From contig QWHH01000014.1 of assembly GCA_021404785.1 (NCBI GenBank), positions 1-64,000 on the forward strand: a DNA stretch of 64,000 nucleotides, in the 5' to 3' direction. Source of the stretch: Lysobacterales bacterium PRO7 (GTDB taxonomy: Bacteria; Pseudomonadota; Gammaproteobacteria; Xanthomonadales; Rhodanobacteraceae). Numbering within the stretch: the stretch's first letter is position 1; each line of letters starts with the position of its first letter. A program made the translations under genes and the position numbers. Under the pieces are notes generated by a model. That model saw only the letters and a program-made list of their open reading frames with translations, was not told where the DNA came from and did no database searches. Below are positions 10,101-16,847 of this stretch, one piece after another.

Positions 10101-10336
10101 ACGACGGCAAGCCGGCCGATTACCAGCTGGCCCGAATCGACACGCTGACGCGGGAGCTCGACGACGTCGCCAAGCAGTTCTCCGACCTGCAGAAGAACGA
10201 ACTGGCCAAGGCAAACGCGGCCCTGCAATCGGCCAAGCACGCGCCGATCATGGTTCCGCCGGGCGCACCGGCGGACAAGTCCGGCGGCAGCGCGGAAGCG
10301 GCAAAGGCGTATTTCAGCCGCTTCGAGCGGGATTGA
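7136..10336 (+). CDS. Large periplasmic Asp-box (BNR/sortilin-like) beta-propeller protein
   Basis: A 1066-residue exported protein with a signal peptide (ANA site near residue 24). I count eleven Asp-box turns of the form S/T-x-D-x-G-x-x-W/F between about residues 75 and 720, for example STDGGDTW, SSDGGKSW and TRDYGKSW. This fits one or two large sortilin/VPS10-type propellers. A beta-sandwich-like segment and a charged helical C-terminus (about 880-1066) follow. Databases often call such proteins 'glycosyl hydrolase', but no catalytic residues for that activity are apparent. The start has a clear GAGGAGA ribosome site. With its LolA-like partner it may work on cell-surface material, which is only a guess. 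Confidence 0.75.
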   Translation: MKNIHRHLAAAIATACLCAASANAADKTDWSRFDSGAISGLNMRNIGSATMSGRIAALDAVDEKDGKTTLYVGAASGGVWKSTDGGTTFKPVFDREPVQSIGAITVDPTNHDTIWVGTGEAWTRNSVSVGDGIYKSTDGGDTWKNVGLPDSERIAKIIVDPKNGNTVYACVPGKLWSDSADRGLYKTTDGGAHWNLILKGGNLSTGCASISMDANNPGVLFAGMWDFRRKGWTFRSGGESPTAKSGSGLFTSSDGGKSWTEISSTANKGFPEKPFGRIAVTVAPSDSKIVYAFVESTDSALFRSDDGGKTWDKRDKSQLMVWRPFYFASLIVDPKNPERLFKPDLNLIQSLDGGKSFANVGGGTHGDSHVVWIDPRDTQHVYVGDDGGLWQSFDGGNKWWKQNNLPVSQFYHVSVDGDDPYHVYGGLQDNACWVGDSAYPGGIGNAQWENMCGGDGFFMFADPADQDYIYAETQGGAIIRVNRHTHQMRDIQPRAGYNEKLRWNWNTPLELSPHEKGTLYMGAQFLFRTRDHGQSWDRISPDLTTNDPQKQKQEESGGVTVDNSAAETNTTIYSISESPKQAGLIWVGTDDGNLQLTRDDGKSWTNVVGNIRDLPKGEWVSWVQAGQFDAGTAFASFDRHTYGDMAPYIYETRDYGKSWTALVTPKDTKGLHGYVHVIKQDIVNPQLLFAGTEFGLWVSIDGGGHWAQFKGGDFPAVAVRDLAIQPRDDSLVLATHGRGIWIVDDITPLRNLNAQVLNEEAGFLPVQAAQQRISAYGGWSEGDASFTGPNPKDGARIAYYQKSRHLFGKLKIDVLDAKGEVIDSIPANVRRGINLVYWSMRVKPPRVPPAAQVAFNSTQGARVPPGTYTVRMTKGDATFDTKVQVNLDRRANYTVADRQAQYDAAQRVSALFGRMTDLVYQLSAVRMQADADSAKLGEKDALRSQLAQLGDKADEIRKKIVATKQGGAITGEERLREHTDTLYGAIMSYDGKPADYQLARIDTLTRELDDVAKQFSDLQKNELAKANAALQSAKHAPIMVPPGAPADKSGGSAEAAKAYFSRFERD

Positions 10337-10342
10337 AAACGG

Positions 10343-10380
10343 ACGCACACGCTGCGCGGAAAACTCCGCGCAGCGTGCGT
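10343..10380. terminator. Hairpin between convergent genes
   Basis: An 11-bp stem (arms cgctgcgcgga and tccgcgcagcg, loop aaac) is extended by 5 more pairs past a 2-base bulge. It lies between the end of the Asp-box gene and the end of the convergent DoxX gene. There is no T tract on either side, so it is terminator-like but not classical. Confidence 0.5.
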
Positions 10381-10383
10381 TGG

Positions 10384-10848
10384 TCAATTGTGCGGATCGC
10401 GCAAGCCGAGCCGGCGCGCGATGAGATGGTCGAGGCTCGCCTTGCCGGGTCCGGCGAGGAACAGCCAGAAGAAGATCAGGATGTAGAGGAATTCGTCGAG
10501 TTCGACGAATTCGTCGAGGCCGGACACGTTCTTGATTGCCACGAACGCAATGGCGATGACCATGTTGAACGCCATCACCAGCGAGGTGAAGCGTGTCAGC
10601 AATCCCAATATCAGCAACAATCCACCGATGAATTCCGTGCCCGCCGACAATGGCGCGCTCCACATCGGATACGGCAGACCCCAATCGACGAAGCGCGCGA
10701 TGGCGCCGTCGAGGTTGTGCAGTTTGCCCCAGCCGGTTTCCAGCCAGAAATAGCCGAAGCCCAGGCGCAGGACCAGTGGGCCGAGCCAGCGCAGGCGCGC
10801 GCAGGTGTCGAGCAGGCGTTGTTGGCATTGCAGCAGTCGGGTGAACAT
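10384..10848 (-). CDS. DoxX-family membrane protein, possible bufferin partner
   Basis: A 154-residue protein with four predicted membrane helices and the DoxX signature (RLGFGYFWLETGWGKLHN near residues 27-44; EFIGGLLLILGLLTR). The ATG at 10848 follows a good ribosome site (aagggga), so the longer upstream frame is not used. DoxX proteins are small quinone-linked or redox-associated membrane proteins. From memory, a DoxX gene (bufD) belongs to many bufferin operons. Here the gene is divergent from bufABC with a 256-base shared upstream region, so co-function is plausible but not shown. The acidic stretch DEFVELDEFL near the C-terminal third is unusual. Confidence 0.8.
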   Translation of the reverse strand: MFTRLLQCQQRLLDTCARLRWLGPLVLRLGFGYFWLETGWGKLHNLDGAIARFVDWGLPYPMWSAPLSAGTEFIGGLLLILGLLTRFTSLVMAFNMVIAIAFVAIKNVSGLDEFVELDEFLYILIFFWLFLAGPGKASLDHLIARRLGLRDPHN

Positions 10849-11104
10849 GAATTTCCCCTTGTCGAATTTGCGGGTTGCAGGATGGTGCGAGGTGTCGGGC
10901 AGAACTGACCCGCCTTGCAGCCAAAATCTTTCGCGCCGCAACATGGATTTCCACGCCGGGTTAACAGTGTCTGCGTAATATCTGCGTGGGGTGAAAGATG
11001 ACGTTGCCTTCGCGGGTCTTGAATACGTCCGCGGCATGGCTGTCCATTCGGGCCGGCAACGCGCGACATCCACTCCACGACAATTCCCAATCAGAGGACT
11101 TCCC

Positions 11105-11371
11105 ATGAAAGCTTCCGCCATCAAGAGTCTCGCACTCGCCACCGCCGTCGCCGGCTTGTTCGCGGTGACCACCGCCAGCGCGGCCAATGCCACGACCGGC
11201 GATCAAGCGCAGGTGAAATGCATGCATTCGACGTCCTGCAAGGGCTCCGGTGCGTGCAAGACAAAGGCAAATTCGTGCAAGGGCCAGAACTCGTGCAAGG
11301 GCCAGGGCTTCACCATGCAGAAAGACGCAGCCGCCTGCAAGGCAGCACAGGAAGAGGCCAAGGCCAAGTAA
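11105..11371 (+). CDS. bufA: Bufferin precursor peptide, Cys-rich (BufA)
   Basis: An 88-residue precursor with a signal peptide ending at ASA (about residues 24-26) and a mature part with six cysteines at 39, 45, 51, 58, 64 and 78. Spacings are x5, x5, x6, x5 and x13, with repeated CKG units. The start at 11105 has a GAGGA site 6 bases upstream. Bufferins are exported ribosomal peptides whose cysteines are modified by a DUF692 iron enzyme so that they bind copper; modification to thiooxazoles has been reported. The next two genes encode exactly that enzyme and its partner. The Cys pattern matches the non-DUF2282 bufferin class. Which cysteines are modified, and the metal bound, are inferred from the family. 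Confidence 0.85.
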   Translation: MKASAIKSLALATAVAGLFAVTTASAANATTGDQAQVKCMHSTSCKGSGACKTKANSCKGQNSCKGQGFTMQKDAAACKAAQEEAKAK

Positions 11372-11428
11372 GACGATTCACGAAGCGCGGCGGCCGGCGC
11401 GTGTTCGCCGGCCGTTGCCATTTCCGCC

Positions 11429-12274
11429 ATGACGAAAATTTTCGATCCGCGTTATGCCGCGCTGGGCTATGGCTTGGGCCTGCGAGCGGATCATTACGAT
11501 GCCTTGCTCGACGCACCACGCGTCGACTGGCTTGAGGCTGTTGCCGAGAATTATCTCGTGCCGGGCGGCAAGCCGCTGGATTGGTTGCGCCGCATGCGCG
11601 AGCGCTATCCGATTGTGCTGCACGGTGTGTCCCTGTCCATTGGCAGTCAGGACGCGTTGGACCTTCAATATCTTGCCGCGCTGAAGAAGCTCGCCGATTC
11701 GGTCGAACCGGCGTGGATGTCCGATCATCTGTGCTGGACCGGCGCGCATGGCCGCAACCTGCACGACCTGCTGCCCTTGCCCTATACCGAAGAGGCGATC
11801 GCGCACGTGAGCGCGCGCGTGCGCCAGGTGCAGGATTTCCTTGGTCGTCGCATCCTGCTGGAAAACGTTTCCAGCTATGTCGAATTCAAGGCCTCGACGA
11901 TGAGCGAGTGGGAATTCCTCGCCGCCATCGCCGAGCGTGCCGATTGCCTGATCCTGCTCGACGTCAACAACATCCACGTCAGCGCTAACAATCATGGATT
12001 CGATGCGCGCGACTATTTGGCCGGAATCCCGCAACGACGTGTGCAGCAATTCCATCTGGCCGGACACAGCTTTCAGAACAACCTGATCATCGACACCCAC
12101 GACCATCCCGTGCCTGACCCGGTCTGGGATTTATATGCCGATGCGGTGCGCCGCTTCGGGCCGGTGTCGACCATGATCGAGCGCGACGACAACATCCCGC
12201 CGCTGGCGGAACTCATCGCCGAACTCGATCATGCCCGCGCCATCGCCGAGCCCATTTTGCGGGCCGCCGCGTGA
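11429..12274 (+). CDS. bufB: Bufferin-modifying DUF692 iron enzyme (BufB, MNIO family)
   Basis: A 281-residue TIM-barrel protein of the DUF692/MNIO family (multinuclear non-heme iron oxidases). Family blocks are present in order: [12 protein letters not shown] at the start, HGVSLSIGS near residue 70, SDHLCW near 100, [12 protein letters not shown] near 145-156, [18 protein letters not shown] near 180, and QFHLAGH near 205. The His, Glu and Asp residues in these blocks bind the iron ions. Such enzymes oxidise cysteines in a peptide held by a partner protein. The gene follows bufA by 57 bases and overlaps bufC by 4 (ATGA at 12271). It should act in the cytoplasm before BufA is exported. Confidence 0.9.
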   Translation: MTKIFDPRYAALGYGLGLRADHYDALLDAPRVDWLEAVAENYLVPGGKPLDWLRRMRERYPIVLHGVSLSIGSQDALDLQYLAALKKLADSVEPAWMSDHLCWTGAHGRNLHDLLPLPYTEEAIAHVSARVRQVQDFLGRRILLENVSSYVEFKASTMSEWEFLAAIAERADCLILLDVNNIHVSANNHGFDARDYLAGIPQRRVQQFHLAGHSFQNNLIIDTHDHPVPDPVWDLYADAVRRFGPVSTMIERDDNIPPLAELIAELDHARAIAEPILRAAA

Positions 12275-13065
12275 ACGCCTTCGCGTCGCTGCAGGATGTT
12301 TTCCAGCGCCGCATTCTCGATGGCGGCATCGACATGGCCATTCTCGATGGCGTGGTCGGCAATGCGATTTCGACTGCCGACGAGCGCGTCGGCGTATATG
12401 TGTACGCCTACGCCGCGCGCCTCGTCGAGGCGCTGGGCAACGATTACCTGACCTTGCGCTTTGCCGCCGGTGACGAAACCTTCGAGCAACTCTGTCACGA
12501 CTATGTGATGGCGACGCCGTCGATCCATCGCAACGTGCGCTGGTACGGGCGCGGTCTTGCGGAATTTCTTCGCACCAATGCGCCATGGACCGACACGCCG
12601 GCATTTGCGGAACTCGCTGCACTGGATTGGGCGATCGGCCTGTCGTTCGACGCGGCGGACGAAACCGGCATCTCCGAGGCGGACATCGCCACAATCCCGT
12701 TCGAGCGCTGGGGCGAAATGATCCTGGGCCTGCCAAAACACGTGCAACGCCAGACCTTCGCCTGGAACGTCGGCCAAGTGCGTCACGCCTGCGACCATGC
12801 GCAGCCGTGTCCGCAGCTGCAGCGGCTGGAGTTTCCGCAAACCTGGATCTTTTCGCGCAAGGACCTCGAGGTGCATTACCGCGCACTGGAACCCGACGAA
12901 GCGACGGCGCTGGACGCCATCGCCAATGGACGGCCGTTCGAAGCGATGTGCGAAGCGCTGTGCGACTGGCACCCGCAGGAAGCAGTCGCGCTGCGCGCCG
13001 CCGGCCTGCTCAAGGCCTGGGTCGGCAACGGGTGGATCGCGGGGGTCGAATTGCCGGCGAATTGA
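12271..13065 (+). CDS. bufC: DUF2063 partner of the bufferin modifier (BufC)
   Basis: A 264-residue protein with the DUF2063 helical N-terminal domain ([33 protein letters not shown] near residues 75-95) and the C-terminal domain that recognises precursor peptide in characterised MNIO systems. It is thought to deliver BufA to BufB. The 4-base overlap with bufB makes a one-to-one complex likely. The region after about residue 190 ([20 protein letters not shown]) fits the family's winged-helix-like end. A damaged, unrelated FAD dehydrogenase begins 30 bases after its stop codon. Confidence 0.85.
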   Translation: MNAFASLQDVFQRRILDGGIDMAILDGVVGNAISTADERVGVYVYAYAARLVEALGNDYLTLRFAAGDETFEQLCHDYVMATPSIHRNVRWYGRGLAEFLRTNAPWTDTPAFAELAALDWAIGLSFDAADETGISEADIATIPFERWGEMILGLPKHVQRQTFAWNVGQVRHACDHAQPCPQLQRLEFPQTWIFSRKDLEVHYRALEPDEATALDAIANGRPFEAMCEALCDWHPQEAVALRAAGLLKAWVGNGWIAGVELPAN

Positions 13066-13095
13066 CAAGCTCGTTCGCGCGGTCAGAATCGCCTG

Positions 13096-14108
13096 ATGGC
13101 GACAACCCAATCGGACGTTCTGGTCATTGGTGGCGGCCTTGCCGGGATCGTGACCGCGCTGGAATTGCTGCGTGCCGGCAAGCGCGTGACGCTGGTCGAC
13201 CGCGATACGCCCGAGCGCTTCGGCGGACTCGCGCTATGGGCGTTCGGCGGCATGGCCCTGGTCGGCACGCCGCTGCAGGCACGCATGAAGATTCCCGACA
13301 CGCCGAGGCCGCGCTGCGCGACTGGATCCGCTTCGGCGAACTCGATCCTGGCGACACGTATCCCATGCAATGGGCGCGCCATTACGTTGAGCATTCCCGC
13401 GCCCGCGTGCACGACTGGTTGCTTGGCGAAGGCGTGCGCTTCATGCCCGCGGTGAACTGGGTGGAGCGCGGCCTGTACGGCGACGGCAACAGCCTGCCGC
13501 GCTACCACATCGTCTGGGGCACTTCGCGCGAACTCACGCGACGCATGATTGCGGCGATGCGCGTGGCCGATTGCGGACGCCTGACGCTGTTGCATCGCCA
13601 TCGCGTCACGCAACTGGATTACCGCGCCGGCAAGATGGCCGGTGCCATGGCAATCGACGAGGATTCCGGCGCCGAGGTGCGCATCGATGCGCCGGTCGTG
13701 GTGCTGGCGATGGGCGGCATCAACGGCAGCCATGACCAAGTGCGTGCGAACTGGCCCAAGGACAGGCCCATGCCCGCGACGATGCTCAACGGCGCCCATC
13801 CCTTTGCCGATGGCAAGCTGCATCATCTGGCCGCCGGGCTCGGCGCGTGCATCACGCACGCTGGCGAGATGTGGAATTACGCAGCCGGTTTCCCGCATCC
13901 GTATCCGCATTTCGAAGGCCACGGATTGTCGGCGATTCCGTGCAAGTCGGCGCTGTGGCTGGACCATCGCGGCCCGCACCTGATCGAGGCGCTGGTCCCC
14001 GAATCGCTTGGCGGCGCCAAGCGGCGCGTCCTGCCGTGGATGCTGCGTGCATTGCCGAGCCTGCCACCGGCGCTGGCGCGTGCAATCAAACGCAAGATTT
14101 CACCCTGA
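13096..14108 (+). pseudogene. Frameshifted, shortened FAD-dependent dehydrogenase
   Basis: The first 69 codons encode a dinucleotide-binding start (DVLVIGGGLAGIVTALELL, then VTLVDRD) ending in ARMKIPDTP. The same protein continues in another frame as EAALRDWIRFGELDPGDTY from about 13305. Restoring one base, probably a G near 13303-13306, joins the halves. Even then the product is about 337 residues, against roughly 550 for KstD-like FAD-binding dehydrogenases, and the C-terminal FAD/substrate segment is missing after about residue 310. Truncation plus frameshift suggests a decaying gene. The frameshift alone could be a sequencing error, but the truncation could not. Whether it once belonged to the buf operon is unknown. 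Confidence 0.75.
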
Positions 14109-14289
14109 CGCGCGAAATTCCGTCGATTGGATCGGCCCTTTTCATGCGCCGCGCGGCTAACGGAAAGCAACCCCGATGCGGCGGGGTGAACACATCTCGT
14201 CTCGTCAGGGCCAAGGTCTTGTCTCTCGGTTCGTGACAACACCGGCAAGCATGCAGATCCTTCTGCTGACGCTGGCCTGGCGCCGGGTT
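14109..14289. other. Spacer between pseudogene and lysR
   Basis: I see no gene, hairpin or repeat of note in this stretch between the broken dehydrogenase and the convergent lysR gene. Confidence 0.4.
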
Positions 14290-15177
14290 CTAGCGGCGCT
14301 TTCTTTTGCGGGAAAGCAGGTCCTGCAGGAGTGGCAGCGGCCTGCGGCGAACCGCCGTGATCGCATAGAAATTCTCGTATACGCCTGGAATCGCGCAGTA
14401 ACGTTTCAAGCGACCCTCGCGCAATTCGTCCTGGACGACGACTTCTGGCAGCACGGTGACTGCGCCCGCGTCGCGCACGAGCAGTCGCAGCATGGCCATG
14501 TCGTCGACTTCGGCGGCTATTGCCGGCCGCACGTCATGGCGTTCGCACCAGGCGTCGAATTGGCTGCGAATATCGCTGCTTGAACCGGGTACCACGAGTC
14601 GGGAAGTCGCCAGGTCCTGCACGGGTCGAAATCGCCGACCACGCGCCAATGGGGGACCGAGAAAGCAGACGGACTGCCGGTCGATGCGGGTGCAACGCCA
14701 TGGCTTGCCGGCTTCGGCAATGACAGGACGATTGGCGAACACGACATCGAGGTTGTGCACCCTGAGGCGACCGAGCAGTTCTTCCAGCGTGCCGGAAACC
14801 ACGGACAGCCGAATCCCGGGCTTGCTGATGACGGGGCAGAGCAGGTTGTCCAGAAAGTTTCGCGACAAGGTCGCGACCGCGCCGACGCGAAGCTGCTGAA
14901 AGCGTTGCCCGCCACCACCACGGGTGGTGGCCATCAATTCCTGGCCCAGACCGAAAATCTGGTCGGCGTAATCGAGCACCGTTGCGCCGAAGTCGGTCAA
15001 TGCCAGGCTTTTGCCACTGCGATCGAAGAGGGCGTTGCCCAGGTATCCCTCAAGACGGCGGATCTGCGCCGACAGCGCCGATTGCGACACATGCAAACGG
15101 TGCGCCGCGCGCGTCAAGTGTCCCTCTTTCGCGACTTGCCAGAAGTAAAGCAGGTGCCTGAAATTCAGATTCCGCAT
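14290..15177 (-). CDS. LysR-type regulator, divergent from the dab operon
   Basis: A 295-residue LysR-family activator/repressor. The N-terminal winged helix-turn-helix is clear (FRHLLYFWQVAKEGHLTRAA, then LHVSQSALSAQIRRLE, about residues 6-43). An effector-binding domain of two alpha/beta lobes follows (LRVGAVATLSRNFL onward). The N-terminus resembles NhaR-like members. LysR genes are commonly found next to dab operons. The 95-base gap to dabB holds a perfect inverted repeat just before this gene's own start, so it probably controls both itself and the dab operon. The effector is unknown; a signal of inorganic-carbon shortage would fit. Confidence 0.88.
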   Translation of the reverse strand: MRNLNFRHLLYFWQVAKEGHLTRAAHRLHVSQSALSAQIRRLEGYLGNALFDRSGKSLALTDFGATVLDYADQIFGLGQELMATTRGGGGQRFQQLRVGAVATLSRNFLDNLLCPVISKPGIRLSVVSGTLEELLGRLRVHNLDVVFANRPVIAEAGKPWRCTRIDRQSVCFLGPPLARGRRFRPVQDLATSRLVVPGSSSDIRSQFDAWCERHDVRPAIAAEVDDMAMLRLLVRDAGAVTVLPEVVVQDELREGRLKRYCAIPGVYENFYAITAVRRRPLPLLQDLLSRKRKRR

Positions 15178-15184
15178 GTTCGCA

Positions 15185-15218
15185 AAAATAGAACAAATCG
15201 TTCACATTGTTCTATTTT
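15185..15218. promoter_or_regulatory. Perfect 12-bp inverted repeat, likely LysR operator
   Basis: Arms aaaatagaacaa (15185-15196) and ttgttctatttt (15207-15218) are exact reverse complements around a 10-base spacer. The element begins 8 bases upstream of the lysR start codon and ends 54 bases before the dabB start. A perfect AT-rich dyad in GC-rich DNA between a LysR gene and its divergent target is the expected geometry for the regulator's binding site. Confidence 0.75.
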
Positions 15219-15272
15219 ACATGCATCCTCACCATGTCGATACTGCGTGTCAATTTGCATGACAGGTGGCCG

Positions 15273-16847
15273 ATGACTCCAAATCCTGAATGGCTTGCCT
15301 GGCTTCCGGCAGGCATCTACCTCTGCGCCGCGCTGGTCGCGGCCTTCGCGCGGGCGCGCTGTTGGCACGTACTTGCCATCGCGACGCGCCTCGGCCTGGC
15401 AATGGCACTGCTGAATGTCCTGTCGTGCATGCGGGGCGCGATACAGGCGCCGCAGGGATTCGGCCTTGCCGCCGAGTCGATCGTGGCAATGCTGGTGGCA
15501 TTCCTCGGATGGATCATTGGGCGTTACGCGCAGCAGTATCTCGAGGGCGAGCCCGGACAACCGCGCTTCGCCGTCGCCTTTCTCGTCACGCTCGGGGCCG
15601 TCAGCACCGTCATTGTCAGCAGCCACCTCGCCGTCCTGATCTCGGCCTGGATCCTGAGCAGCGCCGGCCTCCACCATCTGTTGACGTTCTACCGCGAGCG
15701 CGCGGCGGCGGTCATCGTTGCGCACAAGAAATTCCTGGCCAGTCGTTTCGCCGAAGTGTTCCTCGTCGCCGCCGCCGTCCTGCTGTTCCGCCAATGGGGC
15801 ACGTTCGACATCGCGGCGATCGACATGCATGCGCAGACGGTCGCGCGCCTGCCACCGTTCGCCGCCGCGGCCGCGTTCCTGATTGCCGCGGCAGTCATCC
15901 TGAAATGCGCGCAATTGCCGCTGCATGGCTGGCTCATCCAGGTCATGGAGGCGCCGACGCCCGTGTCGGCCCTGCTGCATGCCGGCGTGGTCAACCTGGG
16001 CGGCTATGTCCTGATCCGGCTGGGGCCATTGGTCTCCGCATCGCGCGCGGCCCAGGGCCTGCTCGTCGTGGTCGGCGCCTTGACCGCTGCGCTGGCGGGA
16101 CTTGTCATGCTGACGCGCATCACGGTCAAGGTTCGACTCGCGTGGTCGACCTGTTCGCAGATGGGATTCATGGTGATGGAGTGCGGACTGGGTCTTTACG
16201 ATCTCGCGCTTTTGCACCTGGTGGCCCACGCCCTCTACAAGGCATATGCCTTCCTCGCGGCGGGGGACGCGGTGCGTGACAGCCTTGAGCGCGCGCTCGT
16301 CGCGAATTCGACTGGCGATCGCCGCAAGCCGTCATTGGCCTGGGCTCTTCTCGCCTTGCCCGCTACGGCAGTGATCGCTGCCGGATCGGCCATTGCATGG
16401 CAGTGTGCCTTCCATTTGCAGCCCCTGCCCTGGATCGCGGTGATGTGCCTCGCGTGCGGCCTGGCGACATTGTTGTGGCCGTCGTCCCCCCACCGGTCGA
16501 GGCTATCCGCAAGCGGGATGCTGGCTGCCTTGTTGGCCGCACAACTTTACTTTGCCTGGCAGTGGTTGCTGAGCGAGGGCGTCGGACTTGTTCCACCTCC
16601 GCCACGCACGGCGCTTGCCCTGTTCGCCGGCGTTGTCCTCGTGGCGCTGTACGTGGCCCAGTCCATCGTCGCACTGCGGCCGACCGGCAGTCTGGCCGTC
16701 GGATTGTACGACTGGGCCTATTCCGGGCTGTACCTGGACGAGCGCTTCACGCGACTGACGTTCCGGCTCTGGCCTGCGCGCGTGCCCGCATGCAATACCG
16801 GACACCATGTTGACCGCGAACTTGAAACCCGCCGGAGCCTCGCATGA
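15273..16847 (+). CDS. dabB: DabB, membrane subunit of DAB inorganic-carbon transporter
   Basis: A 524-residue integral membrane protein of the proton-conducting antiporter family (related to NuoL/MrpA). DabB couples cation flow to CO2 hydration by DabA. The family motif LPLHGWLIQVMEAPTPVSAL lies near residues 215-235, within about twelve to fourteen hydrophobic segments. I chose the ATG at 15273, which has aggtgg close upstream; earlier ATGs in the same frame (for example 15234) lack a site and run into the operator region. The 4-base overlap with dabA (ATGA) indicates coupled translation. Confidence 0.9.
   Translation: MTPNPEWLAWLPAGIYLCAALVAAFARARCWHVLAIATRLGLAMALLNVLSCMRGAIQAPQGFGLAAESIVAMLVAFLGWIIGRYAQQYLEGEPGQPRFAVAFLVTLGAVSTVIVSSHLAVLISAWILSSAGLHHLLTFYRERAAAVIVAHKKFLASRFAEVFLVAAAVLLFRQWGTFDIAAIDMHAQTVARLPPFAAAAAFLIAAAVILKCAQLPLHGWLIQVMEAPTPVSALLHAGVVNLGGYVLIRLGPLVSASRAAQGLLVVVGALTAALAGLVMLTRITVKVRLAWSTCSQMGFMVMECGLGLYDLALLHLVAHALYKAYAFLAAGDAVRDSLERALVANSTGDRRKPSLAWALLALPATAVIAAGSAIAWQCAFHLQPLPWIAVMCLACGLATLLWPSSPHRSRLSASGMLAALLAAQLYFAWQWLLSEGVGLVPPPPRTALALFAGVVLVALYVAQSIVALRPTGSLAVGLYDWAYSGLYLDERFTRLTFRLWPARVPACNTGHHVDRELETRRSLA

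Noticed and set aside
12585-13304. Upstream extension of the frame holding the second part of the FAD dehydrogenase
   Set aside because: It overlaps bufC in a different frame; only the part after about 13305 has dehydrogenase homology.
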